A stretch of DNA of 61,975 nucleotides from Amphritea sp. 1_MG-2023 (GTDB taxonomy: Bacteria > Pseudomonadota > Gammaproteobacteria > Pseudomonadales > Balneatricaceae): assembly GCF_030547545.1 (NCBI RefSeq), contig NZ_JAUOQE010000027.1, positions 1 to 61,975 on the forward strand, written 5' to 3'. Positions 17,002-25,873 of the stretch are shown piece by piece (positions within the stretch are counted from its first letter, which is position 1; every line of letters starts with the position of its first letter). A program made the translations under genes and the position numbers. Below the pieces are notes generated by a model. The model did not search any database and was not told the DNA's origin. It was given only the letters and a program-made list of their open reading frames with translations.

Positions 17002-17763
17002 TTAAGGTAGGGTGATGACGGCGCCTTGCTCTAAGCGCTGCACCCGCTGCTGCGGTAGTAACTGAAGACACTGCTGCATAATTCGCTCTTCGATGCCGGG
17101 CTTGAGGTGAGTGATCGCGATTAAGGGGTTGTAGTTAAGAGATTGTAACTGCTCTACGAGCATGGATGGGGTGAGATGGCCGCTTAATTGCGCGAGTGCG
17201 ATCGATTCATCACTGAACGAGACATCAATAATCAGTAAGTTTGGTTGATGTGTGTTTAGCAGCGGGACTAGCCTCTCATTGAGGCCACTATCACCGGTAA
17301 ATAACAGGCTATTAGCGTCTGCTTGAATTAGATAGCCTGCGGTCGGTGTTGGGTGTTCTGCAGGGATAACGGTAATCGTTTTATTTTGAATGTTAAAAGT
17401 ATCACCCACCTGAATGGAATGCAGTCGGATAATCGGGTTTTCTTCGGGTAACACGGTGTAATCGGGCCAGATGGTCCAATTAAAAATATGCGTTTGTAGG
17501 GCGCTAATGACCTCGGGTAGAGCATAAACATGGATCGGATTACGATGCTGCTCAAAGATTGTTGCCAGCATCAGCGGTAAGCCGATAATATGATCGAGAT
17601 GAGCATGAGTGATGATCACGTCACGAATATTCAATAACCGTTCCATGGTCAATAATTCTACGCCGCTACCGGCATCTAAAAGTAGCGTCTCTTCGATCAA
17701 CATCGTGGTGGTTTTCAAACCTTGACCGATACCGCCACTGCACCCCAAAATTTCGATTTTCAC
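17002..17763 (-). CDS. metallo-beta-lactamase-fold hydrolase, class II cyclic-nucleotide phosphodiesterase-like
   Basis: A 253-residue MBL-fold enzyme. The metal motif is THAHLDHIIGLP (about residues 53-64). Further ligands are in AEHPTPTAGY, TGDSG and the C-terminal ITHLKPG. The early GCSGGIGQGLKTTTML and the LDAGSG motif match class II 3',5'-cyclic nucleotide phosphodiesterases (CpdP-like) more than RNase Z. It is likely cytoplasmic, as no signal peptide is seen. It starts at GTG 17763 with CGGAG upstream. The HD-GYP gene lies 219 bp upstream on the same strand, so both may act in nucleotide second-messenger turnover. Substrate inferred. Confidence 0.8.
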   Translation of the reverse strand: MKIEILGCSGGIGQGLKTTTMLIEETLLLDAGSGVELLTMERLLNIRDVIITHAHLDHIIGLPLMLATIFEQHRNPIHVYALPEVISALQTHIFNWTIWPDYTVLPEENPIIRLHSIQVGDTFNIQNKTITVIPAEHPTPTAGYLIQADANSLLFTGDSGLNERLVPLLNTHQPNLLIIDVSFSDESIALAQLSGHLTPSMLVEQLQSLNYNPLIAITHLKPGIEERIMQQCLQLLPQQRVQRLEQGAVITLP

Positions 17764-17982
17764 TGATATCTCCGTTTAAGCTGCAGCATCGCTATGGTTT
17801 TTAGCGTTCATCACAGGTTTATACCACACAGGAGCGCTTCGCTTACAGCGTGAAGTGGTGATTGTATTGATTAACATTGCGGCTTTGCGCCAATCTAAGC
17901 ATCTTCATTGAGTGACATTCGGCTTGCCAGTCAGCGGTTATCCATGGACACGATGAGTCGATGTTAACGCTTATCATGGAGG

Positions 17983-19575
17983 CTATAGCAGCCCCGGTAG
18001 GGTTGATAAATCAACATGATCAATTTGTCGAGGCGTCATATGACGCTTGGCATATTCGATATACGCTCCGCTTTCAACAAAGACGTTAAATAAACCGGCA
18101 TCCAGGTGGTTATCAGTAACCATTCGGCCAATAATATTCATCGCTTGAGAAAGTAACATACCTTTTTTATAGGGTCGGTCTGGCGATGTGAGGGCTTCAA
18201 AAACATCCGCAATACACATGATTCTAGCGCGTAAGGATATGTGCTCCTCTGTCAGGCCTCTGGGGTAGCCGCTGCCATTGAGGTGTTCATGATGGTTGCA
18301 GGCGATCTCAGGTACCTGAGCTAAGTGTTTCGGATAGCTGAGGGATTCCAACATATCGATAGTGACCTTAATATGATCGCGCATCACTTGAATTTCACTC
18401 GTTAGCAGTGTGCCTTTTCGAATACATAGATTCTCGGTTTCGTCTGCCGTCAGTAGATAACGGGTGTTGCCATGATTGTCTATCCAAGAGATGGCTGCGA
18501 TCTGTTGAATGCGCGCAACATCGCTGTCAGCCATAAACTCGGAACCGGTGTTACTTTGCCGTAGAAAGGCAATATCGTCATCCAGTTTTGCGCAGTCTCG
18601 CTGTAATTGCTGTTCGGCTAACTGAGCGTCTGTCGCTGATAGGCTCGCCACGCTTCTCAGATGATCGAGTTGCAGTTGCAGTTGGTATTCTCGAAAACGC
18701 GACTCGAGTAACTCGATACGATCGAACAGGGTCTGTAGCTTGGTTGCTTTATCGATGATGTATTCGGGCGAGGTTATCTTGCCGCAATCATGTAGCCAAG
18801 CGGCAATGCGAAGTTCATACATTTCTTGTTCATTAAACTGAACCTGTGCATACCGGTTGGACGTACTGTTGTTGACTGCATCGGCTAGCAACATCGCAAT
18901 TTCAGGCACTTGCTCACAGTGTTTGCCCGTTACCGGTGACTTATAGTCGATAGCTCGGCCTATCAGTTGAATAAAGGATTCAAAGAGGTGTTTCTGAGCA
19001 TCAATCAGGCGACGTTTGGTTAGCACGGTTGCTGCTAGTGCGGCGAGCGATTCGACTAAGTGTTGCTGATCATCGGGAAAGGTTATCACTTGATGGTTAT
19101 GATCGAGAGCATTAATCAGTTGGAGAACGCCAATGATTTCACCTTCGTGATCCATCAATGGGACGCACAGAAATGATTTCGAGCGATAATTAAGCTGTTT
19201 ATCAAATCGACGCGTGCCTGAAAAGTCATAGGTGTCAGACTGATAGGCATCCGCGATATTGATGGTCTCTTGTTGAATGAATGTTTGAGCGACGACCAGT
19301 TTAGAGGCTTGTTTTTGTGCATTATAAATTTCGACGGTAGGCATATCCCGAGGCTTGCTATGGATGCCGAGTGAACGATTATGCACAATGGTGAAGAGTA
19401 GTTGATTATCATTTTCGTCATCGACTGTATATAGGGTGCCGCCATCCGCATTGGTCAGAAACATACAGCCAAGGATGATGCGATCTAGCAGTTGAATATG
19501 ATCTTTTTCCGTAGTCAATGCGCTGGTCAGATCTGCAAGCTGTCTGATAATGTCATGAGTATCGAGTTGGTGCAT
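17983..19575 (-). CDS. GAF and HD-GYP domain protein, probable cyclic-di-GMP phosphodiesterase
   Basis: A 530-residue cytoplasmic signalling protein. An N-terminal GAF domain (about 20-190, with DGGTLYTVDDEND and VPLMDHEGEIIGVLQL) is followed by HD-GYP elements. The metal-binding AAWLHDCGKITSPEY is near residue 267. A long helical insertion of about 100 residues follows, and then HHEHLNGSGYPRGL and RARIMCIADVFEALTSPDRPYK. The normal HHExxDGxGYP has N in place of D and an S before GYP, while the catalytic HD and metal histidines remain, so activity is likely but altered. HD-GYP proteins cleave c-di-GMP to pGpG or GMP. The start at 19575 has only a weak ribosome binding site. Confidence 0.87.
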   Translation of the reverse strand: MHQLDTHDIIRQLADLTSALTTEKDHIQLLDRIILGCMFLTNADGGTLYTVDDENDNQLLFTIVHNRSLGIHSKPRDMPTVEIYNAQKQASKLVVAQTFIQQETINIADAYQSDTYDFSGTRRFDKQLNYRSKSFLCVPLMDHEGEIIGVLQLINALDHNHQVITFPDDQQHLVESLAALAATVLTKRRLIDAQKHLFESFIQLIGRAIDYKSPVTGKHCEQVPEIAMLLADAVNNSTSNRYAQVQFNEQEMYELRIAAWLHDCGKITSPEYIIDKATKLQTLFDRIELLESRFREYQLQLQLDHLRSVASLSATDAQLAEQQLQRDCAKLDDDIAFLRQSNTGSEFMADSDVARIQQIAAISWIDNHGNTRYLLTADETENLCIRKGTLLTSEIQVMRDHIKVTIDMLESLSYPKHLAQVPEIACNHHEHLNGSGYPRGLTEEHISLRARIMCIADVFEALTSPDRPYKKGMLLSQAMNIIGRMVTDNHLDAGLFNVFVESGAYIEYAKRHMTPRQIDHVDLSTLPGLL

Positions 19576-19754
19576 GAGTCGAACCGAGTCGTTAGTGGAT
19601 AATCGACAATGTGACGTTGCGCGATTCAGCTGTCAATATTAACGCAGTAGAATGTCATCAATTTGCGTCAGAGAATGCTTTAAAGATAAAATTTTATGAT
19701 CACATGAGATAAATGGTGGCGTTTTATGCGATCGTCGGTGCGATGGACGGTTAG

Positions 19755-19812
19755 AGAAGGTGCGAATAAATCAATGTCCGCAGAGAACATAACGGACTTA
19801 TTCGCACCTTCC
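19755..19812. mobile_element. second copy of the IS5-type MITE
   Basis: AGAAGGTGCGAATAAATC (19755-19772) and GACTTATTCGCACCTTCC (19795-19812) flank a centre that keeps CGCAGAGAACATAACG from the 5768 copy. Flanks are TTAG (19751-19754) and ATAG (19813-19816), a target duplication with one mismatch. It is more diverged than the first copy and lies 40 bp before the cupin gene, so it may affect that promoter. Confidence 0.75.
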
Positions 19813-19852
19813 ATAGTCGCTTGTTTAATCATTTAAGTTGCGGAGCCTTTTT

Positions 19853-20494
19853 ATGCTGAATATGGATTTCACTCAATCCGTCACGATAGATACCCGTCAG
19901 CAAGGCTGGGTTGCTAGTCCTAAAGCGGGCGTTTGGCGCAAGCCTTTGGCTCGGGAGTTGGCTGAACAGGGGCATGCCACCAGTATTGTACGTTATGCGC
20001 CTGGTGCCGCATTCTCACCTCATGAGCATCCTAAAGGCGAGGAGATTTTGGTTTTACAGGGTGTTTTTTCTGATCAGCGAGGTGATTATCCGACAGGTAC
20101 TTATTTTCGCAATCCTGAAGGCTTCAGTCATGCCCCTTTCAGTGTTGAGGGGTGCATGATATTGGTGAAGTTAGCGCAGTTTCAAGCCGATGATAAGGCG
20201 CATCGGCTGATTCAGACGCATACTGCGCCGTGGTCTTCGGTGAACGAGTCACTCGATCAACTCGAGCTTCATCGGCACCGAGATGAGCAGGTGTGTATGT
20301 GGCGTAGTCGAGAGCACGTTAATATTGATTTGAGTGATGCTCATCAGGGTTTGGAGATCTATATTATTCAGGGCGAACTCAAGGAGAATGAGCAGTGTTT
20401 CAGTGAAGGTGTTTGGTTACGTCGTCTGCGGGGGAACAGCCTGTATCAGCTCGGTCGAGATACGTTGATCTGGGCTAAGTTAAATCACTTTTGA
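19853..20494 (+). CDS. ChrR-like cupin protein
   Basis: A 213-residue protein with a cupin fold of the ChrR type. The metal ligands appear in SPHEHPKGEEILVLQGVF (His, His, Glu) and in GFSHAPFS (second motif histidine). The second half looks like a degenerate cupin lobe (LEIYIIQGEL). There is no N-terminal zinc anti-sigma domain, so it is not a complete ChrR anti-sigma factor. ATG 19853 is preceded by GCGGAG. The Nmad3 gene begins 7 bp after its stop, so the two are almost certainly co-transcribed. Role unknown: a small-molecule dioxygenase or sensor are both possible. Confidence 0.75.
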   Translation: MLNMDFTQSVTIDTRQQGWVASPKAGVWRKPLARELAEQGHATSIVRYAPGAAFSPHEHPKGEEILVLQGVFSDQRGDYPTGTYFRNPEGFSHAPFSVEGCMILVKLAQFQADDKAHRLIQTHTAPWSSVNESLDQLELHRHRDEQVCMWRSREHVNIDLSDAHQGLEIYIIQGELKENEQCFSEGVWLRRLRGNSLYQLGRDTLIWAKLNHF

Positions 20495-20500
20495 GTCTCT

Positions 20501-21346
20501 ATGCGAATTATTCTCAGTCGTAAAGGGTTTGATTCCTCTTCGGGTGGTTGCCCTAGCCCAATTTTACCCGATGGACGCTTATTATCGTTACCGATCCCTG
20601 ATAAAGGCTCGAAAATTCGTTATCGAGATTTACAGTTAGACGGCGTTAACGCGGGTCGATTGGTGCATCAGCTCAGTCGGGCTAAAGTGAAAGGCGGACA
20701 GGGCGCGCACCTTGATCCTGATTTACAGGCAAAACATCTGCAACGTTTACCTGGTTGGCGGCCGGTATTGGGGCAAACGGGATCGGCGCAAGGGCATCTG
20801 CGTAAACAAGGCGTGATGGCTGGTGATCTGTTCCTGTTTTTTGGTCTCTTCCGTGAGGCTGAAATAGATCAGCGACGCTGGCGCTTTGTGCTGGGAAGTC
20901 AAGCGCGGCATATCATTTGGGGCTGGTTGCAGATCGATAGGGTATTGAAAGTAGATAACCTGAAGGGCAGTGATTATGCCTGGTTAAATTATCATCCTCA
21001 TCGGCAGGGGGCGGCGGATAGTGCGAATACGCTGTATCTTGCGAGGGATTATTTGTCGCTTCCGGGGATGGAATCGGTGGCCGGAAGTGGATCTTTTGAG
21101 CGCTTTGATGCTCGCTTGCAGCTAACGCACGCCGCGTCAGAGCAAGCTAGTCTATGGCAATTACCGCGATGGTTCTATCCTCATCAGCGATCACCGCTCA
21201 GTTATCATACTAAGCCGGAACGTTGGCAACTGAATGCATCACATTGTTTATTGAAAGCCGTGGCTCGGGGACAAGAATTTGTGCTGTTAGCGGATGACTA
21301 CCCTGAGAGTATCGCTTGGGTTGGTGAACTGTTGGCTCACAGGTGA
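20501..21346 (+). CDS. Nmad3 (nucleotide-modification-associated domain 3) family protein
   Basis: A 281-residue protein beginning MRIILSRKGFDSSSGGCPSP, the characteristic start I associate with the Nmad3 family (proteins found next to DNA base-modification enzymes). Other conserved-looking parts are LPDGRLLSLPIPDKG, GAHLDPDL, a GDLFLFFGLFR strand-turn and IWGWLQI. A conserved AWLNYHPHR segment follows. There is no recognised catalytic chemistry. It follows the cupin gene by 7 bp. None of the usual partners (2OG-Fe dioxygenases, glycosyltransferases, thymidylate-synthase-like enzymes) is nearby, which makes this a solitary chromosomal copy. Confidence 0.8.
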   Translation: MRIILSRKGFDSSSGGCPSPILPDGRLLSLPIPDKGSKIRYRDLQLDGVNAGRLVHQLSRAKVKGGQGAHLDPDLQAKHLQRLPGWRPVLGQTGSAQGHLRKQGVMAGDLFLFFGLFREAEIDQRRWRFVLGSQARHIIWGWLQIDRVLKVDNLKGSDYAWLNYHPHRQGAADSANTLYLARDYLSLPGMESVAGSGSFERFDARLQLTHAASEQASLWQLPRWFYPHQRSPLSYHTKPERWQLNASHCLLKAVARGQEFVLLADDYPESIAWVGELLAHR

Positions 21347-21385
21347 TTCATTGGGTGGCGGTGACCTGCGGTTTAAGACTTAGCG

Positions 21386-22183
21386 CTATCGTTTACGGGC
21401 TTGCCCTGGGGTGATCTGAAAGAAGCGTTTAAATGCGCGCGACAAGCTCGATGCATCAGCGAAACCCAGCTCATCGGCGAGCAGCGTTTGTGAAATATCT
21501 GTGTTTTGTAATAACCATCGGGCACGGTACAGGCGTCGTGAGAGGATATACTGTTGCGGTGTTTGGCCCAGCTCTCGCTGACACAGCGCGTATAAATGAC
21601 TTTCACTTAGGTGAAGGGCGTGTGCCAACCTACGATTATTGGGTGGCGTGGCAAAATGCTGATCAATATAGTGATTTAGCTGCTGACGATTGAGTCGCTG
21701 GGGTTGATCATGCGTAGGCGTCGAGCGTGAATATTGCTGACATAACTGGGTTATAAACAGCGAGATCAACTGACAATTGATTTGATATTGGCGTTGCGCG
21801 TTAATCGCTTGCTTACCTTGTGTCAGTTGATGTGCGGCAAAGTCCAGCATAGGCAGCATCTCTGGCGAGAGACTGATAAATTCCGGACGATTTAAAATGG
21901 TCTCCTTAAATGACAGATTACAGCTCTGCTCTAAGGCTTGAAGGAAGGGATCGGCGGCCGCCAAATCAATCACCAGTAACTCGCTATCATCGTTTAAACC
22001 GCTGAATAGATGGGCTTCGCTATCCGGGGCAACCGCCAATATACCTGCGGCTATTTGACCGGTTTCATGGCTGAAGGCGCACTCCATTTTACCCTTAAAG
22101 CCAATCAGTATTTGCGCGAAGTCGTGGCGATGTTCACCTTGTTGGCGAGCAATAAGATTACGACGTGCGAGGCTGTGTTTCAT
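21386..22183 (-). CDS. AraC-family transcriptional regulator
   Basis: A 265-residue regulator. The N-terminal cupin-like sensor domain (about 1-140) includes HRHDFAQILIGFKGKMECAF. A C-terminal double helix-turn-helix runs from about 165: LAHALHLSESHLYALCQREL is the first, and the AraC signature of the second is DELGFADASSLSRAFKRFF followed by TPGQARKR. It is divergent from the ornithine-cyclodeaminase and oxidoreductase genes (from 22310), so it is the likely activator of that pair. Only 126 bp separate the starts. Confidence 0.9.
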   Translation of the reverse strand: MKHSLARRNLIARQQGEHRHDFAQILIGFKGKMECAFSHETGQIAAGILAVAPDSEAHLFSGLNDDSELLVIDLAAADPFLQALEQSCNLSFKETILNRPEFISLSPEMLPMLDFAAHQLTQGKQAINAQRQYQINCQLISLFITQLCQQYSRSTPTHDQPQRLNRQQLNHYIDQHFATPPNNRRLAHALHLSESHLYALCQRELGQTPQQYILSRRLYRARWLLQNTDISQTLLADELGFADASSLSRAFKRFFQITPGQARKR

Positions 22184-22309
22184 CGATGAACTGTCCGAGT
22201 TAATTCGCGCTGTTCCAGAGTCTGAGTCAAAAAAAGACGAGTGTGGGTCAAGTTTTCAGAGTGATTAACGGTTAACATAACTTAAAACCCCGTGATAAGA
22301 GAAGCTGAA

Positions 22310-23287
22310 ATGCAATTGAATGCAACTGAAATTCGTCAAGCACTGCCTTGGGATCGTTTGATTGCCGCCTTGAAGGATATTTTTACCAAAGAGGTCTGTG
22401 CACCCGTACGTCATCACCATGGTATTAATGTACCCAACGAGCCGCAGGCCACCTTGTTATTGATGCCCGCTTGGTTAGAAGGGGAATACCTTGGGGTGAA
22501 GTTAGTGAATGTGTTCCCGGGCAATAATAGTCGCGGTCTACCGGGGCTTAATAGTCACTATATGCTGTCTTCGGGTAAGACCGGTCAGCCGTTGGCGCAG
22601 TTAGATGCGAACGAACTCACGGCGCTACGCACGGCGGCAGCCTCGGCGATGGCATCCGCTTTTCTCTCTCGTGATGATGCCTCAACGTTGTTGATGGTGG
22701 GGGCGGGGCGAATGGCTCGTTACTTGATATCAGCACATATGAGTGTGCGCCCTATCACCACGGTGCGTGTTTGGAATCGCCATGAGTCTGCGGCTAAAGC
22801 ACTCGTGGATGAACTGCTATCGCAAGGTATCGATGCGCAATTGTGTCCAGTGACTGAATTAGAAGTCGCCGCACGTCAGGCCGATATTATTAGCTGTGCC
22901 ACCCTGTCCACGGAGCCATTAGTGCTCGGGGAGTGGTTAAAACCAGGGGCGCATCTTGATTTAGTCGGTAGTTTTACGCCGACCATGCGCGAAACCAATA
23001 ATACCGCGTTGCAGCGGTGTCAGGTGTTTGTCGATGTGCGTGCCGGTGCGCTGAGTGAAACCGGCGATCTGATTATTCCTATCCGCGAGGGCGCGATTAC
23101 AGAGTCGACTATTCAAGCCGACTTTAGCGAGTTATGTCGGGGCCATCATCGGGGCCGAGCCGATCTAAATGACTCACTCAACGTTATTACGCTGTTCAAA
23201 TCTGTCGGTGATTCGAGGGAAGATCTCGCCGCGGCAGTACTCGCTTATCAACAATGTGGCGGAGTTCAATCAGAAGTGGATGGTTAA
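22310..23287 (+). CDS. ornithine cyclodeaminase / mu-crystallin family reductase
   Basis: A 325-residue NAD(P)-binding protein of the OCD family. These deaminate ornithine to proline or reduce cyclic imines such as delta-1-pyrroline-2-carboxylate to L-proline. The Rossmann motif is VGAGRMARYLISAHMS (about 124-139). Other features are ELTALRTAAASAMAS, DLVGSFTPTMRET and DVRAGALSETGDLIIP. Paired with a D-amino-acid-dehydrogenase-like flavoprotein, an imine-reductase (proline racemisation or hydroxyproline breakdown) role is more likely than ornithine deamination; that is inference. I use ATG 22310 behind AAGAGAAG rather than an upstream GTG. Confidence 0.85.
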   Translation: MQLNATEIRQALPWDRLIAALKDIFTKEVCAPVRHHHGINVPNEPQATLLLMPAWLEGEYLGVKLVNVFPGNNSRGLPGLNSHYMLSSGKTGQPLAQLDANELTALRTAAASAMASAFLSRDDASTLLMVGAGRMARYLISAHMSVRPITTVRVWNRHESAAKALVDELLSQGIDAQLCPVTELEVAARQADIISCATLSTEPLVLGEWLKPGAHLDLVGSFTPTMRETNNTALQRCQVFVDVRAGALSETGDLIIPIREGAITESTIQADFSELCRGHHRGRADLNDSLNVITLFKSVGDSREDLAAAVLAYQQCGGVQSEVDG

Positions 23288-23397
23288 GCTGTCAATCGCT
23301 GAGTGATGAGATCGATGACTGTATTGATGTTGAGTGAGTGATCGTTATGGCATGAGGCCGTTGCGGGGATCATCTATTGGTTTCGAGGGGGAAGGAT

Positions 23398-24639
23398 ATG
23401 TCAGAGTCTGTGGCGATAATCGGCGCTGGCGTTGTCGGTTTAAGTTGTGCCCTTGAGGCGCAGCGGCAGGGTTTACAGGTGACACTGTTTGATCGTGATG
23501 CGCCGGGTTTAGGGGCTTCATTTGGTAATGCCGGTTATTTAGCCGTCGAGTTAATTGAGCCGCTGTCTAACCCGAGAACCCTTCGTGCGGCGCTATCTTT
23601 ATGGCTCAATCCGAAGAGTCCGTTAGCACTACCTGTGCGTTATCTTCATCGTATAGCACCTTGGTTGATAAAATTTATGCTGGCGGCTATGCCGCAACCG
23701 TTACAGCGTAGTCGCCGGGCATTATTGCACTTGAACCGCGCATCTATTGAGGCGTGGCAACGGAGTCTTGAGGATATTGGTGCGCGCGAGCAGATGGTTA
23801 AGTCCGGCTATCTGCTGGTGTGGGAGTCTGTTCGAGGTATCGATGCCGCGCTGCAGCATCAAGCCTGGTTGCGTCAGCATGGCATTGACACCGAGCTGGT
23901 GCAGGGCGCACGTTTACTTGAACTTGAACCGGCGTTGGCGGGGCAGGTACAGCATGCCTTGTTTTTCCCCGAGGCTTATCGAGTACGAGATCCACAGACA
24001 TTATGTCAGCACTTATTTACGGCCTTTATTGAGCGCGGTGGGCAGTTTATTCAGCAGCGAGTGACGCAGCTAACACCGAGCGTCAATGACATCAGCGTGA
24101 CGACCGCAGATGATGCTTATTGTTATGATCATACGCTGATTTGTAGTGGTGCTTGGAGTCGAGCACTGCTCAATCAGGTGGGTATTGATGTACCGTTAGA
24201 AGCGGAGCGAGGTTATCACTTGACGCTGCCGAGGGCGGGTTCATTGTTGCGTCATCATGTCGGCTCTGCTGAGCGTCAGTTTGTTATGGGGCCTCTCGAT
24301 TGTGGTTTGCGTATCGTCGGTATGAGTGAGTTGGGAGGGCTGACGTTACCACCGATTAAGCGCCGCTTTGAGCTATTGCGTCATCATAGTCGGCAGTTGT
24401 TACCGACATTGAATCAGGAAACCTTAGCGCAGAGTGAATGGATGGGATACCGCCCAACATTGCCCGATTCTCTGCCCGTGATTGATCAGCATCCAGACTA
24501 TCCTCGGTTATGTTTTGCCTTTGGTCATCAACATCTCGGTGTCACTCAAGCGGCGATCACCGCAGAACTCATGATACAGTTAATGCAACAGCGACAGACA
24601 ACGCTGGATATGAGCGCCTTTAGCGTGACACGTTTCTGA
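23398..24639 (+). CDS. FAD-dependent D-amino-acid dehydrogenase-like protein
   Basis: A 413-residue flavoprotein of the DadA type, oxidising D-amino acids to 2-oxo or imino acids and passing electrons to the respiratory chain. The N-terminal motif VAIIGAGVVGLSCALEAQRQG binds FAD. DRDAPGLGASFGNAGYLA and the late RPTLPDSLPVIDQHP and FGHQHLGVTQA motifs are family signatures. ATG 23398 follows GGGGGAAGGAT. It lies 110 bp after the OCD-family gene. Together they could convert a D- or hydroxy-proline-type substrate to an imine and reduce it to L-proline, which would feed the PutA/GDH genes elsewhere in the window. Confidence 0.85.
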   Translation: MSESVAIIGAGVVGLSCALEAQRQGLQVTLFDRDAPGLGASFGNAGYLAVELIEPLSNPRTLRAALSLWLNPKSPLALPVRYLHRIAPWLIKFMLAAMPQPLQRSRRALLHLNRASIEAWQRSLEDIGAREQMVKSGYLLVWESVRGIDAALQHQAWLRQHGIDTELVQGARLLELEPALAGQVQHALFFPEAYRVRDPQTLCQHLFTAFIERGGQFIQQRVTQLTPSVNDISVTTADDAYCYDHTLICSGAWSRALLNQVGIDVPLEAERGYHLTLPRAGSLLRHHVGSAERQFVMGPLDCGLRIVGMSELGGLTLPPIKRRFELLRHHSRQLLPTLNQETLAQSEWMGYRPTLPDSLPVIDQHPDYPRLCFAFGHQHLGVTQAAITAELMIQLMQQRQTTLDMSAFSVTRF

Positions 24640-24735
24640 ATGGCGTTAACGCAGATGATGCGGCTCGACTCATTAGCACTCGATGCTGACAGAGGCTAAT
24701 CTATAGCGAAAAGGGTTACCTTCAAGGGGATATCA

Positions 24736-25197
24736 ATGAAGCAGTTATTGTTGGTGGCGCACGCGCCATCGGAGAATACTCGACTGATGGCTGAGGCTGT
24801 CTTGCGTGGCGCCAATCATGCTGATATTGAAGCAGTGCAATGTCGCTGGTTAACCCCCTTGAATGCCACGCCAGAAGATCTTCTGGGATGTGACGCGATC
24901 ATTCTGGGCACAACTGAAAATCTGGGTTACATGAGCGGAGCCCTGAAAGATTTTTTTGATCGTTGTTATTATCCCTGCTTAGCACAAACAGAGGCATTAC
25001 CTTGTGCTTTATATGTGCGAGCAGGCCACGATGGAACCGGCACCTGTCGTGCAGTTGAAACCATTTGTACGGGCTTACGTTGGCGCTGGATTCAGCCACC
25101 TCTGGTGTGTCGAGGTGATTGGGATCATGTTTTTTTACAGCAGTGTGAGACGCTAGGCATGACAATGGCCGCAGGGCTTGATGTGGGTATTTATTGA
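24736..25197 (+). CDS. flavodoxin-fold protein (NAD(P)H-dependent FMN reductase-like)
   Basis: A 153-residue flavodoxin-like protein. The FMN phosphate loop is VAHAPSENTRLMAEAV (residues 7-22). A second FMN contact is GTTENLGYMSGALKDFFDR (about 57-75), and AGHDGTGTCRAVETI follows. It is a soluble electron carrier or small reductase. AAGGGG precedes the ATG. It stands downstream of the DadA-like gene on the same strand with a 96-bp gap, so it may be part of the same unit, but no specific partner is visible. Confidence 0.8.
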   Translation: MKQLLLVAHAPSENTRLMAEAVLRGANHADIEAVQCRWLTPLNATPEDLLGCDAIILGTTENLGYMSGALKDFFDRCYYPCLAQTEALPCALYVRAGHDGTGTCRAVETICTGLRWRWIQPPLVCRGDWDHVFLQQCETLGMTMAAGLDVGIY

Positions 25198-25303
25198 TCT
25201 GGATAGGGTTTTGGCTGGTTAATAAATAGTCGCTTTTATTGTGCATCGCACAATGTATGCATTATACTTAGGTCTGAATATTTTTCTGTTAAGAGGCCTA
25301 GCT

Positions 25304-25540
25304 ATGAAACAATCGGTGTTTACCGGCGTCGCGTGTGATGATCGACGTATTGCCAATGAATTACAGGCGATGGGTTATTACGATGAATATGGTAGCGAAA
25401 AAAGCTCACTGATGAGCACTTTATTGACCGCGGTGAGTGGCTTTATTACCTGGATGCGCTGGAAAGGCGAAGTCGGTGTTTATGGTTGTCGCGTGGGGGC
25501 CGATTATGCCCGCTATATGGAAGCAAAAGTTAACCTGTAA
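25304..25540 (+). CDS. small hypothetical protein
   Basis: A 78-residue protein starting MKQSVFTGVACDDRRIANEL, with one hydrophobic stretch around STLLTAVSGFITWMRWKG. I do not recognise a family. The ATG at 25304 follows AAGAGGCC and gives a more natural start than a frame 63 bp earlier. A good terminator follows 28 bp after the stop codon, consistent with a real monocistronic gene. Confidence 0.6.
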   Translation: MKQSVFTGVACDDRRIANELQAMGYYDEYGSEKSSLMSTLLTAVSGFITWMRWKGEVGVYGCRVGADYARYMEAKVNL

Positions 25541-25567
25541 TAGGCACCCAGCTCTATTTGCAAACTG

Positions 25568-25593
25568 AAAACCGCTCTGTTGAGCGGTTTTTT
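25568..25593 (+). terminator. rho-independent terminator
   Basis: AAAACCGCTC, loop TGTT, GAGCGGTTTTTT. It isolates the small gene upstream from the twelve-gene cassette that follows. Confidence 0.85.
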
Positions 25594-25691
25594 GTTTTTG
25601 CGTATCCCGTCACTGCGCTGACTATTTTATTTTCAAACTTATGTTTGACTCCTAAGATTTTTGTCCTAAGCTTTTTCTACCGGTTTCGAAA

Positions 25692-25720
25692 CGAGCGTTT
25701 AAAATCGAGCGTTTAAAAAT
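25692..25720. promoter_or_regulatory. 14-bp tandem direct repeat upstream of the cassette
   Basis: CGAGCGTTTAAAAT (25692-25705) is immediately repeated as CGAGCGTTTAAAAAT (25706-25720). The 280-bp gene-free stretch before the cassette otherwise shows nothing recognisable. An exact tandem repeat of 14 bp suits binding of a regulator to one face of the helix. No specific regulator is known. Confidence 0.4.
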
Positions 25721-25873
25721 CATTAATTAAGAGTTGTTGCTAAGAATTACTGACAAGGATTGCAGGCAAAGCGCGTTAGCAAGGGTCGTTCTGGAGCATA
25801 AGAATTTACGCAGTATTCCTTATGAATATGTCCAACATGGCTGAAATATCACTTTGTTACGAGTGGCTATATC

